A stretch of DNA of 64,000 nucleotides from NCBI GenBank assembly GCA_944320995.1, contig CALUJQ010000004.1:1-64000 (forward strand), in the 5' to 3' direction. The notes beneath the pieces were generated by a model, which was given only the letters and a program-made list of their open reading frames with translations, was not told where the DNA came from and searched no databases. Position numbers and translations under genes: made by a program. This document shows positions 29,246 through 38,816 of this stretch, piece by piece. Numbering within the stretch: position 1 is the first letter of the stretch; every line of letters starts with the position of its first letter. This stretch comes from an uncultured Barnesiella sp. (lineage in GTDB: Bacteria > Bacteroidota > Bacteroidia > Bacteroidales > Barnesiellaceae).

Positions 29246-29989
29246 ATGAAAAACTTGAAATTTTGGCTCGCGCCCGTGGCAGTTCTACTGCTCACTACAA
29301 CCATCGGCGCACAGCAACTGCATTTGAGCGGGACATTACAAAACATGCACTTGTGGCGAGGACTCCAAGTGGCCGACGGCGGAGTGCTTGCCGCCGACAT
29401 GAACATAGGATTCTTCGACGACGCCCTCAAAGTGGGACTGTGGGGAGGAACCGACCTCACGGGAGACTACAAAGAGTTTGATTACTACGCCTCCTACTCT
29501 ATTGACGGGTTTACCATCGCCTTGTGGGACATCTTCAACTACTCTCCCGGGCTGCCGTTCAGCAAAGATATATTCAACTACAACAAACACTCGACGACTC
29601 ACTTCCTCGATTTGAGCCTCGCCTACAATTTCGACACGACGTTGAAAGTTCCCTTGCGGTTGAGTTGGGCGACCATCTTCGCCGGCCGCGATTTGAATAT
29701 CGCCGGGGACAACCGGTATTCGACCTTTGTATATGCAGAATATACCTTGTTCCGCAACGACCTTTGGAATGTTGATTTCGGACTCGGGGGAACCTTTGCC
29801 TTCAACCGGGAATCGGCCGACGGAAGTGCAAACTTCTACGGGAACGACTGTCTGAACCAAATCTCGTTGAAAACAACCTACAACCTCCAAATAGGGCGTT
29901 TCAAAATGCCGGTATTTGCACACGCCATGTGGAATCCCGATTTGAAAGAGGGTTATTTACAAGTAGGTGTCAACCTGTTTGCTTTCTGA
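29246..29989 (+). CDS. Putative outer-membrane beta-barrel protein of the glycerol operon
   Basis: A 247-residue exported protein: signal peptide MKNLKFWLAPVAVLLLTTTIGAQ, then alternating amphipathic strands rich in Tyr, Phe and Gly and a terminal phenylalanine (QVGVNLFAF), as expected for an outer-membrane barrel. The segment NMHLWRGLQVADGG is reminiscent of Gcw_chp-type proteins. It starts 12 nt after glpF, so it could be a channel or porin helping glycerol or a precursor across the outer membrane; this function is inferred from position only. Confidence 0.7.
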   Translation: MKNLKFWLAPVAVLLLTTTIGAQQLHLSGTLQNMHLWRGLQVADGGVLAADMNIGFFDDALKVGLWGGTDLTGDYKEFDYYASYSIDGFTIALWDIFNYSPGLPFSKDIFNYNKHSTTHFLDLSLAYNFDTTLKVPLRLSWATIFAGRDLNIAGDNRYSTFVYAEYTLFRNDLWNVDFGLGGTFAFNRESADGSANFYGNDCLNQISLKTTYNLQIGRFKMPVFAHAMWNPDLKEGYLQVGVNLFAF

Positions 29990-30013
29990 TAGGAACGACC
30001 TATAACTCCCACT

Positions 30014-30050
30014 GTCCCCTGAAAGTTGAAAATTTCAACTTTCAGGGGAC
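30014..30050 (+). terminator. Terminator-like hairpin after the glycerol operon
   Basis: GTCCCCTGAAAGTTGAAA pairs perfectly with its complement around a single-base centre. The following GGTAATTTTC is a weak T tail. Confidence 0.55.
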
Positions 30051-30082
30051 GGTAATTTTCGGCCCGAGATGCCATACGGAAT

Positions 30083-30117
30083 AAAAAAAGCCTGCAAGAA
30101 AAAATCTTACAGGCTTT
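30083..30117 (-). terminator. Terminator of tRNA-Leu
   Basis: AAAGCCTGcAAG and CTTaCAGGCTTT pair around an A-rich loop. On the minus strand a run of seven T ends the hairpin, immediately after the tRNA. Confidence 0.8.
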
Positions 30118-30118
30118 G

Positions 30119-30200
30119 TGCGGACGACGGGACTCGAACCCACACGTCGCAAGACACTAGATCCTAAGTCTAGCGCGGCTACCAATTACGCCACGTCCGC
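30119..30200 (-). tRNA. tRNA-Leu (anticodon UAG)
   Basis: The minus strand folds as a class II tRNA: 7-bp acceptor stem GCGGACG/CGTCCGC with discriminator A, anticodon stem CTAGA/TCTAG with loop CTTAGGA giving anticodon TAG, a variable arm (TGTCTTGCGACG region) and T loop GGTTCGAGTCC. It reads CUA and, with wobble, other CUN leucine codons. CCA is not encoded. Confidence 0.93.
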
Positions 30201-30285
30201 AAAGAACGATGCAAATATACAAGAAGTTTACCAAATCCACAATGATTACGGGACAAAGTTTTCTCAGGAGAGAGGCAGGCGTGTT

Positions 30286-31308
30286 TTACAAACCTGCTAT
30301 ATAGGAAATGGCCCGCTCGAGAATCGTATCGATTCCTTCCGACGCCTGCTCGAGATCCATATCCATTTTAAAGCCTTCGGTAGGTGCGACCCCAAACTCG
30401 GTATGCCGGCCGTCGGCATCGTATATGGGCGAAGCCGAAAAACGTATGCTCCACCCGTTGGGCAGTTCCGACGAGAAAGGCAATCCGCTGCCGCCTCCCG
30501 TATAATCACCCATCACTACCACGTTGGGCAGTGCTTTCATGACCGACACGAAATTGTTCGCAGCGCTGAATGTCCCCCGGTTGGCCAATACCACAACCGG
30601 CTTTTGATACCGAATGCGGGGCGAAGGTGTGTACTTGATGGGATACAATTCGGAAAACTCTTGATGCCCGGGCCCTGTCTTGTGCGAAATATAACCGACC
30701 CGTGTCTCCTCGTTGATAAACCGTGAAACCAGCGTCTCGACATTCGACAGCGAACCGCCGCCGTTGCTGCGCACGTCGATAATCAAACCCGTCGAGGTGG
30801 CCAAATAGGCCAATATCTGGTCGAGATTCCCCTCGCCTATGGTGCTGGAAAAACTGCCGTAATACATATACCCCACATTCTGAGGCAATATCTTATACTT
30901 GATTCCGCTCGTATATCGGTAGTCGAAGTCGAGGTAATACTCATCGACAATGCGTTCTTGGTAATTCTCGGGCGAACCATACAGCCACTCCCAATACCGC
31001 GAAGTGTTGTGTGCGGCCGACAAATTCACATGACCGTCTTTCAGCTCCATGAGCATGGCATCGCACACATCGAACAACTCCTCCGAAGTCATGTTCGCGG
31101 TCAACTTCTTGCGATACTTGTCCCGTATCTGTCCCCAATCGAGACTCTTGTACTCGAAAAAACAATAGCGCTCATCGAGAATCGTCCACAAGGCATCGAA
31201 ATTTCCATACGGGTCGTCCTCAAATACCTCAACCTTGTGACACGACTGGAAAAGAAGCATCGACAAGACAGAGAAAAGGATTGCTATTTTTGAAAACTTT
31301 TGTATCAT
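30286..31308 (-). CDS. S41 family peptidase, lipoprotein
   Basis: 340 residues with a lipoprotein signal peptide (IAILFSVLSMLLFQSC, Cys23). The fold is the S41 tail-specific protease core: DVRSNGGGSLSNVETLVSRF, then nucleophile region VVLANRGTFSAANNF with the probable catalytic Ser. At the place where carboxyl-terminal processing proteases have the catalytic lysine (FGKG), this protein has YTGGGSG, so it belongs with tricorn-like S41 members that use a different tetrad. No PDZ domain is obvious. Third gene of the parC, DUF3316-like, S41 series; gap to the previous gene 18 nt. Confidence 0.87.
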   Translation of the reverse strand: MIQKFSKIAILFSVLSMLLFQSCHKVEVFEDDPYGNFDALWTILDERYCFFEYKSLDWGQIRDKYRKKLTANMTSEELFDVCDAMLMELKDGHVNLSAAHNTSRYWEWLYGSPENYQERIVDEYYLDFDYRYTSGIKYKILPQNVGYMYYGSFSSTIGEGNLDQILAYLATSTGLIIDVRSNGGGSLSNVETLVSRFINEETRVGYISHKTGPGHQEFSELYPIKYTPSPRIRYQKPVVVLANRGTFSAANNFVSVMKALPNVVVMGDYTGGGSGLPFSSELPNGWSIRFSASPIYDADGRHTEFGVAPTEGFKMDMDLEQASEGIDTILERAISYIAGL

Positions 31309-31326
31309 ACTCTTCGACTTGCTCTG

Positions 31327-32178
31327 TTAATGATAAACCGATACGATTCGGCGGGCCGGACGCACCGACCGGAATATTTCGCCCGAAATTCCCAGTACAA
31401 ACGCATGTGTAAACACCTGTGTGTCTATATGGTAGAGATGGGTTGTGCGCATTACCTGCCGATACCCGAGCCGCAAAGCCCGTGTGCCCAAATGCAAATC
31501 GACCGAGATATAATTGCGCAAGTCCACCCGATTATGCCAAGCCCCCAAATGAACCATACCGTCACGATTGCCTATGTAAAACATTTCGTAATAGGATTGC
31601 CCGAACTCCGGGGAAAAGAATGCACCGATAACGGGCAACGAACCTTGATAACGGAGGGTCACCGGCAACCGTTTGATCCGGAAATGGTACGAAGCCATAG
31701 CCGTCACACCCAAATCGACAGCGGCCTTGGCCGAGCCCGGGTTGTTGGAATTGCGCAGATTGTACAATCCTCCCAATGTGAGGGAAGCCTCACCGCCACC
31801 GGCGAGCCACAACCCCTTGCACACCTGCCAACGCCTCAACATCGCAAACGAATAATCCAGATAGCCCGACAGCATAGAGCCATTGCCCGAGGTATTGGTC
31901 ATCGAGGCAAAAGTTCCCGTGACCGCATGACGGGTGAGCCACTGCCCGGGAGCGAAACTTGTCGCCCTGAGGCGCTCGTAACCCAGTGCCAATGACAGGC
32001 CGCCATAACGTACCGGAGACAAATAGGTATCGAGTGCGCTCTGCCTCCCTATCTCCACCGTAAAAGCCGTAGCGGCAGGGCGTAGCGGTTCCGGCTCGGG
32101 TCCACGGGACCAGCCTGTAAACGGGGCCAACAAAACTACACCCGCGAGTATGCTCAAAATGGCCTTCCCTCTACTCAT
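31327..32178 (-). CDS. DUF3316-like outer-membrane protein
   Basis: A 283-residue exported protein with an N-terminal hydrophobic signal (AILSILAGVVLLAPFTGWS) and alternating strands with aromatic ends (LSLALGYERL, LSGYLDYSFAML, FVLGISGEIF), suggesting a beta-barrel or barrel-like protein. I assign it to the Bacteroidota DUF3316 family with moderate confidence; function unknown. It begins only 3 nt after the parC stop, so expression is tied to topoisomerase IV, probably by chance of operon structure. Confidence 0.65.
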   Translation of the reverse strand: MSRGKAILSILAGVVLLAPFTGWSRGPEPEPLRPAATAFTVEIGRQSALDTYLSPVRYGGLSLALGYERLRATSFAPGQWLTRHAVTGTFASMTNTSGNGSMLSGYLDYSFAMLRRWQVCKGLWLAGGGEASLTLGGLYNLRNSNNPGSAKAAVDLGVTAMASYHFRIKRLPVTLRYQGSLPVIGAFFSPEFGQSYYEMFYIGNRDGMVHLGAWHNRVDLRNYISVDLHLGTRALRLGYRQVMRTTHLYHIDTQVFTHAFVLGISGEIFRSVRPARRIVSVYH

Positions 32179-32181
32179 ATT

Positions 32182-34866
32182 CTAAAACAACGTCATTTGT
32201 CCCGATCCGTTCTCGTCCGGTTTATCGGTGGGTGTCTCGGAGCGATTCTCCTCGCCGGCATCGTTCAACTCCCCGGCTTGCTCTTCATCGGGTTGTCTCA
32301 ACGGTTCCAGCTCTTCGATGCCGGCTACCGCATAGGTTGTCAACCGTTTCCCTTTGGCTTTGAAGCCCTTCACGGCGATAAACTCGGCGGCATCGACCAC
32401 CAAAGGTTCGCGGAAGGAGTCGCCCTCGCCAAATTTCACTTCGATACGAGGATAGGGAGTATCGGTGATGAGCAGCAGGCGCGAATCGGGATTTTCGCCC
32501 AAAAAACTCTGCTTGCGGTTGCTCGACTCGAAAATGAACCGTTTCAAATAGGGATAGCCCTGCGACGCGTCGTACAAGGCTACGGTCCAAACTTTGTCCG
32601 ATTCGAACTTCTCTATGGTCAAAATGTTGGGGTCGTAGTGGTTCGTCGCATCGGACGAGGTTGTGTAATATTCGCCGTTTTGCAAAATGACAAGGACTTG
32701 GTCGTCGCCGTGGAACTCGCCCAGATACTCCCCGCGACCGTCGTAGTTGAGACGGAGCACATCGCGGTCGAACCACACCTTGCGGCCACCCAATGTGGAG
32801 CCGCCCCGTTCTTTCAACGAAATACGGTGAATCTCGTTTTTGGTCAGGATATTTCCCATAGACTGCCGGCCCTTGATGGCAATCTCGCTGAAATCGCGAT
32901 CGACAAAGAGCGTCTTCATGCGGGGTTTCGGCACGAAGGTCACACGCAGCACCTCGGCTTCGCCATTGGGATTGGCCGTAAACCACACGACTCTCGACCC
33001 CGGTTTCCCTTGTGTGAGGTCATACTCTTTGTCACGCGTCACACCAGTCACGGCAAAACGTTTCATATAGTGCAACCCGGCCTTGCCATCTCGATAAACC
33101 ACGTTGTAAATGGTGCGGTTATCGTTCTTTTTGAATACGGCGATATGGAGCAGGTTTTTGCCTACGAACATCTTTTCGCTCACCTTCACCACCTTGTATT
33201 TACCGTCACGGTAGAAGAGGATAATATCGTCGATGTCGGAACAGTTGCACACAAACTCGTCCTTTTTCAGCGATGTGCCGATAAATCCTTCTTCCCGATT
33301 GATATACAACTTCTCGTTCGCCTCGACCACCTTGGTAGCCTCGATCGTATCGAAACTGCGAATCTCGGTCTGGCGGGGATAGCGGCTGCCGTATTTCTCG
33401 CGCAGCGAATCGTACCATTTAATCGTATAATCGACCAAATGTTCTATATCATAATCTATTTGAGCGATTTGTTCTTTCTTGGCGGCGATCAGTTCGTCGG
33501 CCTTATCCGAGTTGAATTTAAGGATACGAGCCATCTTGATCTCCATCAATTTGAGAATATCGTCGCTCGTGACCTCGCGAATAAACGATGGTTTGAAGGG
33601 TTCCAACCGTTTATCGACATGGGCGATGGCCTCGTCCATAGAACGGCTCTCCTCAAATTCCTTATCTTTATAAATGCGTTTCTCGATGAATATCTTTTCC
33701 AACGAAGCGAAATGCAATATCTCTTGCGCCTCTCCCTTTTGGATAAGCAACTCTTTATGCAACAGTTCTTTGGTATTCTCGACACTGATGCGCAGCAAGT
33801 CGCTCACCGTCATGAAGTGTGGTTTCTCGTCGTTGATGACACAGCAGTTGGGCGAGATGCTCACCTCGCAATCGGTAAAGGCATAAAGGGCATCGATCGC
33901 CTTGTCGGACGAAGTCCCCGGGATAAGATGCACCAATATCTCGGCATGCTGGGCGGTATTGTCATCGACTTTGCGGATTTTTATCTTGCCCTTTTCCTGT
34001 GCTTTGAGAATCGACTCGATCAAGGTCGATGTCGTCTTGCCATAAGGCACCTCGACAATCGAGAGGGTACGGTTGTCGATCTTTTCGATTTTGGCACGTA
34101 CCTTCACGCTTCCGCCCCGTTCGCCGTCGTTATATTTCGTGACGTCGATATACCCGCCCGTCTGGAAGTCGGGATAGAGGTGGAACTCCTCGCCCCGCAG
34201 ATAAGCGACTGCCGCCTGCAATATCTCGTTGAAGTTATGAGGCAGTATTTTCGAGGCCAATCCCACAGCGATACCTTCGACCCCTTGTGCCAACAGCAAC
34301 GGGAATTTCACCGGCAGGGTGACCGGCTCTTTCTTGCGGCCGTCGTAAGAAAGTTTCCATTCGGTAGTCTTGGGATTAAACACCACGTCCAAAGCAAACT
34401 TGGACAAACGCGCCTCGATATAACGGGGCGCCGCCGCCGAGTCGCCCGTGAGGATATTTCCCCAGTTCCCTTGGCACTCGATCAACAACTCTTTCTGCCC
34501 CAGCTGCACCAATGCGTCGCCGATAGAAGCATCGCCGTGCGGGTGAAACTGCATGGTGTGTCCCACGACATTCGCCACCTTGTTGAAGCGGCCGTCATCG
34601 AGCAATTTCATGGCATGGAGAATGCGCCGTTGTACCGGTTTCAACCCATCGGCCAGATGCGGGACGGCTCTCTCGAGAATCACATAAGAAGCGTAATCGA
34701 GGAACCAATTTTGAAACATTCCCGACAACTGAAATTTCGTATCCGGTTTATCCGATACCGGCACTTTATATGTCGAATGGAGTTCTACCGAATCCGAAGC
34801 CTCGGCAGAACGGTCCTGAGGCATATCTTCGTCCTCTTCCCGCGGTGTCGTTATTTCGTCGTTCAT
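32182..34866 (-). CDS. parC: DNA topoisomerase IV subunit A (type IIA)
   Basis: The DNA-cleaving subunit of a type IIA topoisomerase, needed to unlink replicated chromosomes. 894 residues. The N-terminal breakage-reunion domain contains HLADGLKPVQRRILHAM, the quinolone-region-like HPHGDASIGDALVQ and active-site Tyr in AAAPRYIEARL (near residue 148). The C-terminal part carries GyrA/ParC-type beta-pinwheel repeats. I call it ParC rather than GyrA from the divergent C-terminus (no clear GyrA box QRRGGKG). The parE partner is not in the window. Confidence 0.9.
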   Translation of the reverse strand: MNDEITTPREEDEDMPQDRSAEASDSVELHSTYKVPVSDKPDTKFQLSGMFQNWFLDYASYVILERAVPHLADGLKPVQRRILHAMKLLDDGRFNKVANVVGHTMQFHPHGDASIGDALVQLGQKELLIECQGNWGNILTGDSAAAPRYIEARLSKFALDVVFNPKTTEWKLSYDGRKKEPVTLPVKFPLLLAQGVEGIAVGLASKILPHNFNEILQAAVAYLRGEEFHLYPDFQTGGYIDVTKYNDGERGGSVKVRAKIEKIDNRTLSIVEVPYGKTTSTLIESILKAQEKGKIKIRKVDDNTAQHAEILVHLIPGTSSDKAIDALYAFTDCEVSISPNCCVINDEKPHFMTVSDLLRISVENTKELLHKELLIQKGEAQEILHFASLEKIFIEKRIYKDKEFEESRSMDEAIAHVDKRLEPFKPSFIREVTSDDILKLMEIKMARILKFNSDKADELIAAKKEQIAQIDYDIEHLVDYTIKWYDSLREKYGSRYPRQTEIRSFDTIEATKVVEANEKLYINREEGFIGTSLKKDEFVCNCSDIDDIILFYRDGKYKVVKVSEKMFVGKNLLHIAVFKKNDNRTIYNVVYRDGKAGLHYMKRFAVTGVTRDKEYDLTQGKPGSRVVWFTANPNGEAEVLRVTFVPKPRMKTLFVDRDFSEIAIKGRQSMGNILTKNEIHRISLKERGGSTLGGRKVWFDRDVLRLNYDGRGEYLGEFHGDDQVLVILQNGEYYTTSSDATNHYDPNILTIEKFESDKVWTVALYDASQGYPYLKRFIFESSNRKQSFLGENPDSRLLLITDTPYPRIEVKFGEGDSFREPLVVDAAEFIAVKGFKAKGKRLTTYAVAGIEELEPLRQPDEEQAGELNDAGEENRSETPTDKPDENGSGQMTLF

Positions 34867-34954
34867 AGACAGTATTTGGATTTATATACAGAAAAGCGCA
34901 CACCATGCGCCGCTCTTTTTAATTTTTAAGGGTATGTACAACTACATTCCCCTG

Positions 34955-34962
34955 CAAAAATA
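34955..34962 (-). promoter_or_regulatory. -7 promoter element of parC operon
   Basis: TATTTTTG on the minus strand, 89 nt upstream of parC. No -33 partner at the usual spacing. Confidence 0.4.
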
Positions 34963-35077
34963 CAAATTAAATCGAAAAAAATCATTTACTTTGCGTTCTA
35001 AAATCGGCCGATTGGAAAAGAAATCGAGCCTCGAAAACGAGAATAAAAAGACAAGTAAGCAATAAACATACATAAAA

Positions 35078-36622
35078 ATGGCACAAGAAGACGTTTTCAA
35101 AAAATTGGTATCTCATTGTAAAGAGTATGGATTTGTATTCCCTTCGAGCGAAATATACGACGGGTTGGCCGCCGTGTATGACTACGGACAGATGGGAGTA
35201 GAATTGAAAAACAACATAAAAAAATACTGGTGGGACAGCATGGTGCTGTTGCACGAAAATATCGTGGGGATAGACTCGGCTATCTTCATGCACCCGACTA
35301 TCTGGAAGGCCTCGGGGCACGTCGATGCCTTCAACGACCCTTTGATCGACAACAAAGATTCCAAGAAACGTTATCGGGCCGATGTGCTTATTGAAGACTG
35401 TATCGCCAAAATGGACGAGAAAATCGAGAAAGAGGTGGAGAAGGCCGCCAAACGATTCGGCGATTCGTTCGACGAAAAGCTATTCAGGGAGACCAACCCC
35501 CGCGTGCTGGAACACAAAGCCAAACGCGACGAGTTGCACGCCCGTTATGCCAAAGCCATGAACGATGTCGATTTGAACGAATTGCGCCAAATCATTCTCG
35601 ACTACGAAATCGTATGCCCCATCAGCGGTACAAAAAACTGGACCGAAGTACGCCAGTTCAACCTCATGTTCTCGACCGAAATGGGCTCAACGGCCGACGG
35701 CGCCATGAAAGTCTATCTGCGTCCCGAGACCGCACAAGGTATCTTTGTCAACTTCCTCAACGTACAGAAAACAGGCCGTATGCGCATTCCCTTCGGTATC
35801 GCCCAAATCGGTAAAGCCTTCCGCAACGAAATCGTAGCCCGCCAGTTTATCTTCCGCATGCGCGAATTCGAACAGATGGAGATGCAGTTCTTCGTACGTC
35901 CCGGTGAAGAGTTGAAGTGGTTCGAAAAATGGAAAGAGACCCGCTTGAAATGGCATAAAGCACTGGGATTGGGCGACCACAAATATCGCTTCCACGACCA
36001 CGACAAACTGGCGCACTATGCCAACGCCGCCACCGACATCGAGTTTGAGATGCCGTTTGGGTTCAAGGAAGTAGAGGGCATTCACTCCCGTACCAATTTC
36101 GACTTGGGCAACCACGAAAAATTCTCGGGTAAAAAGATTCAATATTTCGACCCCGAGTTGGGTGAATCATACACGCCTTATGTCATCGAGACTTCGATTG
36201 GTGTAGATCGCATGTTCCTGAGCGTGATGGCCGCCGCCTATTGCGAAGAGACCCTCGAAGGAGGCGACAGCCGTGTCGTACTGCGATTGCCGGCCGCTAT
36301 CGCTCCCGTCAAGGTTGCCGTCATGCCGCTGGTACGCAAGGACGGACTACCCGAAAAGGCTCGCGAAATCATCGGCAACCTGCGTTTCGATTTCAAGTGC
36401 CAATATGACGAGAAAGACTCCATCGGGAAACGCTACCGCCGTCAAGATGCCATCGGTACACCGTTCTGCGTAACGGTTGACCACCAAACGCTCGAAGACA
36501 ACACGGTGACCATACGTTTCCGCGACTCCATGGAGCAACAACGGGTCAATATAGACCAGTTGCAAAGCATCATCGGAGAGCAGGTGAGCCTGAAATCTTT
36601 ATTGAAAAAAATTGTAGAATAA
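35078..36622 (+). CDS. glyS: Glycyl-tRNA synthetase (homodimeric type)
   Basis: Charges tRNA-Gly. A single-chain class II enzyme of 514 residues of the eukaryote/archaea-like alpha2 type, not the GlyQ+GlyS alpha2beta2 type. Start EYGFVFPSSEIYDGLAAVYDYG is diagnostic. Class II motif 2 shows as GKAFRNEI with FRMREFEQMEMQFF, motif 3 as ETSIGVDRMFL, and a C-terminal anticodon-binding domain follows (APVKVAVMPLVRKDGL). First gene of glyS-lemA-FKBP, spaced 16 and 19 nt. Confidence 0.95.
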   Translation: MAQEDVFKKLVSHCKEYGFVFPSSEIYDGLAAVYDYGQMGVELKNNIKKYWWDSMVLLHENIVGIDSAIFMHPTIWKASGHVDAFNDPLIDNKDSKKRYRADVLIEDCIAKMDEKIEKEVEKAAKRFGDSFDEKLFRETNPRVLEHKAKRDELHARYAKAMNDVDLNELRQIILDYEIVCPISGTKNWTEVRQFNLMFSTEMGSTADGAMKVYLRPETAQGIFVNFLNVQKTGRMRIPFGIAQIGKAFRNEIVARQFIFRMREFEQMEMQFFVRPGEELKWFEKWKETRLKWHKALGLGDHKYRFHDHDKLAHYANAATDIEFEMPFGFKEVEGIHSRTNFDLGNHEKFSGKKIQYFDPELGESYTPYVIETSIGVDRMFLSVMAAAYCEETLEGGDSRVVLRLPAAIAPVKVAVMPLVRKDGLPEKAREIIGNLRFDFKCQYDEKDSIGKRYRRQDAIGTPFCVTVDHQTLEDNTVTIRFRDSMEQQRVNIDQLQSIIGEQVSLKSLLKKIVE

Positions 36623-36638
36623 ATAAACATCTTTCGAT

Positions 36639-37217
36639 ATGAAATATTTTGTTCGGGCCATTTTCACGGCCATCATTGCTGCATTGCTCTCTTCTTGCAG
36701 TTACAACAGTATCGTTGAAGCCGACGAGAACATCAATGCCCAATGGGCGAAAGTTGAAAACCAATACCAGCGCCGCGCCGATTTGGTCCCCAACTTGGTC
36801 AACACCGTCAAAGGGTATGCCGCCCACGAAAGCGAAACCCTCGAAGCCGTAGTTGCCGCCCGCTCGAAGGCGACCCAAATCACCATCGACCCGGCCAATC
36901 TGACCGAAGAGAGCCTGCAAAAATATCAAGAGGCGCAAGGCGAACTTTCCAGTGCATTGGGTAAACTGCTGGCTATCACCGAGAACTATCCCGACTTGAA
37001 GGCCAACCAAAATTTCTTGGAATTGCAAGCGCAACTCGAAGGGACGGAAAACCGCATCGCCACCGAGCGCTCACGCTACACCGACGCCGTAAATGCTTAC
37101 AATCAAAAAATCCGTAAATTCCCAGCCCTGATTACCGCCAAGATATTCGGATTCGACGCCAAGCCTCAATTCAAAGCCGAAGAGAGTGCTGCACAAGCTC
37201 CCGTGGTGGAATTTTAA
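36639..37217 (+). CDS. lemA: LemA family lipoprotein
   Basis: 192 residues with a type II signal peptide (IFTAIIAALLSSC, Cys20), then the LemA pattern: NINAQWAKVENQYQRRADLVPNLV, conserved GYAAHESETLEAVVAAR and a long helical bundle ending in KIFGFDAKPQF. LemA proteins are membrane-tethered helical proteins of uncertain role; the TPM-domain protein gene that often follows is absent here. Second gene in the glyS operon. Confidence 0.92.
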   Translation: MKYFVRAIFTAIIAALLSSCSYNSIVEADENINAQWAKVENQYQRRADLVPNLVNTVKGYAAHESETLEAVVAARSKATQITIDPANLTEESLQKYQEAQGELSSALGKLLAITENYPDLKANQNFLELQAQLEGTENRIATERSRYTDAVNAYNQKIRKFPALITAKIFGFDAKPQFKAEESAAQAPVVEF

Positions 37218-37236
37218 TCAATAGCAATTCAATGAT

Positions 37237-37788
37237 ATGAAAAAGTTACCTGTTTTTTTATTGCTCTGTCTCTTGATTGGTATCATCTCTTGTAAAGAGA
37301 GCGAGAACTATTGGACCCAATACGAAGAGTGGAGAGATACCAACGACGCATGGTTCATCGAGCAACTCGGAGCCAAAAACGACGAAGGGAACCCGCTCTA
37401 CACCAAAGTGATTCCCGATTGGGATCAAAGTATCTATGTGCTGATGAAATACTACAACGACACGAGCCTCAACCGCGATGCCCAATCGCCCTATCAAACC
37501 AGCACGGTCGATGTCATCTACAAAGGTATGCTCTACAACGGGATTCCGTTCGACTCGTCCTACCAGAGAACCGACAGTATCTACCGCACACAGGTGAAAC
37601 AAAACATCAAAGGGTGGATTGTCGCCCTCGAACAAATGAAAGTCGGCGACAGTTGCCGGGTAATCATACCCCAGACTTTGGGATACGGCGCACAATACGT
37701 GTCGTCGTATATTCTCCCCTACACCACACTGGTATTCGACATGAAGCTGGTCGATATTCCCGGCTTGGAAAAACCGGTGATCGAATAA
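37237..37788 (+). CDS. FKBP-type peptidyl-prolyl isomerase, lipoprotein
   Basis: 183 residues with a lipoprotein signal (FLLLCLLIGIISC, Cys19) and a C-terminal FKBP domain: STVDVIYKGMLYNGIPFDSSYQ, GWIVALEQMKVGDSCRVIIP, LGYGAQYVS, LVFDMKLVDI. It resembles the periplasmic Bacteroidota FKBP lipoproteins (GldI-like) that help fold exported proteins; the gliding link cannot be inferred here. Last gene of glyS-lemA-FKBP, ending at a terminator. Confidence 0.88.
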   Translation: MKKLPVFLLLCLLIGIISCKESENYWTQYEEWRDTNDAWFIEQLGAKNDEGNPLYTKVIPDWDQSIYVLMKYYNDTSLNRDAQSPYQTSTVDVIYKGMLYNGIPFDSSYQRTDSIYRTQVKQNIKGWIVALEQMKVGDSCRVIIPQTLGYGAQYVSSYILPYTTLVFDMKLVDIPGLEKPVIE

Positions 37789-37813
37789 AGGCATCCTTAT
37801 TCCGATTACTATG

Positions 37814-37846
37814 AAACGGCTGTCTTTCAAGTCAGCCGTTTTTATT
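37814..37846 (+). terminator. Terminator of glyS-lemA-FKBP
   Basis: AAACGGCTG and CAGCCGTTT pair around a 10-nt loop, followed by TTATTTAT. Confidence 0.8.
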
Positions 37847-37862
37847 TATCACGATTTTGTCA

Positions 37863-37870
37863 TATATTTG
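37863..37870 (+). promoter_or_regulatory. -7 promoter element of phoU
   Basis: TATATTTG, 100 nt upstream of the preferred phoU start and just after the preceding terminator. No consensus -33 partner. Confidence 0.45.
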
Positions 37871-37962
37871 TAAAATCGGTGTAACGAGAAGGAAACACAA
37901 ACAATTTTTCTTTGTTTCGGAAAAACAGATATAACGACTCATTTCAAAAAAAGACTGCAAAA

Positions 37963-38631
37963 ATGATATACATCGAAAAAGAACTCGACGACCTGAAAAA
38001 AGAGGTACTCGAAATGTGGGACTTGGTCAACTCTCAACTGAACCGTGCCGGCGAAGCGCTGCTCTCCATGGACAAAGAGTTGGCTCATGAAGTGACTTAC
38101 CGCGAAAAAAGAGTCAACGCCTTTGAGTTGAAAATCGACAGCGATTGCGAGGACATCATCGGGCTATACAACCCCGTGGCACTCGATTTACGATTCACCC
38201 TCGCCATGATGAAAACCAGCAATAACCTCGAACGTATCGCCGATTTCTGCGACGGCATTGCCCGGTTTGTCATCGACTATCCCGAGGTAAATATCGAATC
38301 GGAGTTATTCGAGAAGACCGGAATCAAAGAGATGCTCGACATCGTAAAATCGATGATGCTCCAAGCCGAAAACGCTTTAATCGAGGAGAAATCGTCCGAA
38401 GCCATCGCCGTCTTTAACAAAGACCATCGGGTAGATGAACTCAACCATGCCGCCGTGCCCATCATCGCCGAATACCTGCAACAGTTCCCCGAAAGAGCCG
38501 TCGAGTGTCTCAACCTCATCAGTATTATCCGACGTCTCGAGCGCATCGGCGACCATTGCAACAACATCGCCGAGGAGATCGTATTCTATCTCGATGCCAA
38601 AATTCTGAAACACGCCGGGAAACAGGCTTGA
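37963..38631 (+). CDS. phoU: Phosphate signalling regulator PhoU
   Basis: A cytoplasmic protein of 222 residues with two PhoU repeats of three helices each, carrying metal-binding signatures such as LRFTLAMMKTSNNLERIADFCD and IRRLERIGDHCNNIAEEI. PhoU links the Pst phosphate transporter to the PhoR kinase and represses the Pho regulon when phosphate is plentiful. The frame is open from an ATG at 37912, but the start MIYIEKELDDLKKEV at 37963 matches the family. No pst genes adjoin it. Confidence 0.9.
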   Translation: MIYIEKELDDLKKEVLEMWDLVNSQLNRAGEALLSMDKELAHEVTYREKRVNAFELKIDSDCEDIIGLYNPVALDLRFTLAMMKTSNNLERIADFCDGIARFVIDYPEVNIESELFEKTGIKEMLDIVKSMMLQAENALIEEKSSEAIAVFNKDHRVDELNHAAVPIIAEYLQQFPERAVECLNLISIIRRLERIGDHCNNIAEEIVFYLDAKILKHAGKQA

Positions 38632-38722
38632 CACCCCGAAGGAATATCGACAGCCTTCACTCCTTAAAATGTTTTTATCATCTTTTACAGTAAAAAAGGC
38701 CCTTACTGTCGGAAGAAAATCC

Positions 38723-38730
38723 TATCTTTG
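38723..38730 (+). promoter_or_regulatory. -7 promoter element of the DUF4919 gene
   Basis: TATCTTTG, 87 nt before the start codon; no clear -33 element. Confidence 0.4.
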
Positions 38731-38816
38731 TCTACCTGAACAAAGATACGCTTTCATTTGTCCCACATGTAACGCGCCCTCAACCGGGTCTTGCAATCGA
38801 CAACAGACAGAAAAAG

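Noticed and set aside
32197-34929. A 910-codon open frame on the plus strand opposite parC
   Set aside because: It is antisense to a gene with clear topoisomerase motifs; its translation has no domain and arises from the codon bias of parC.
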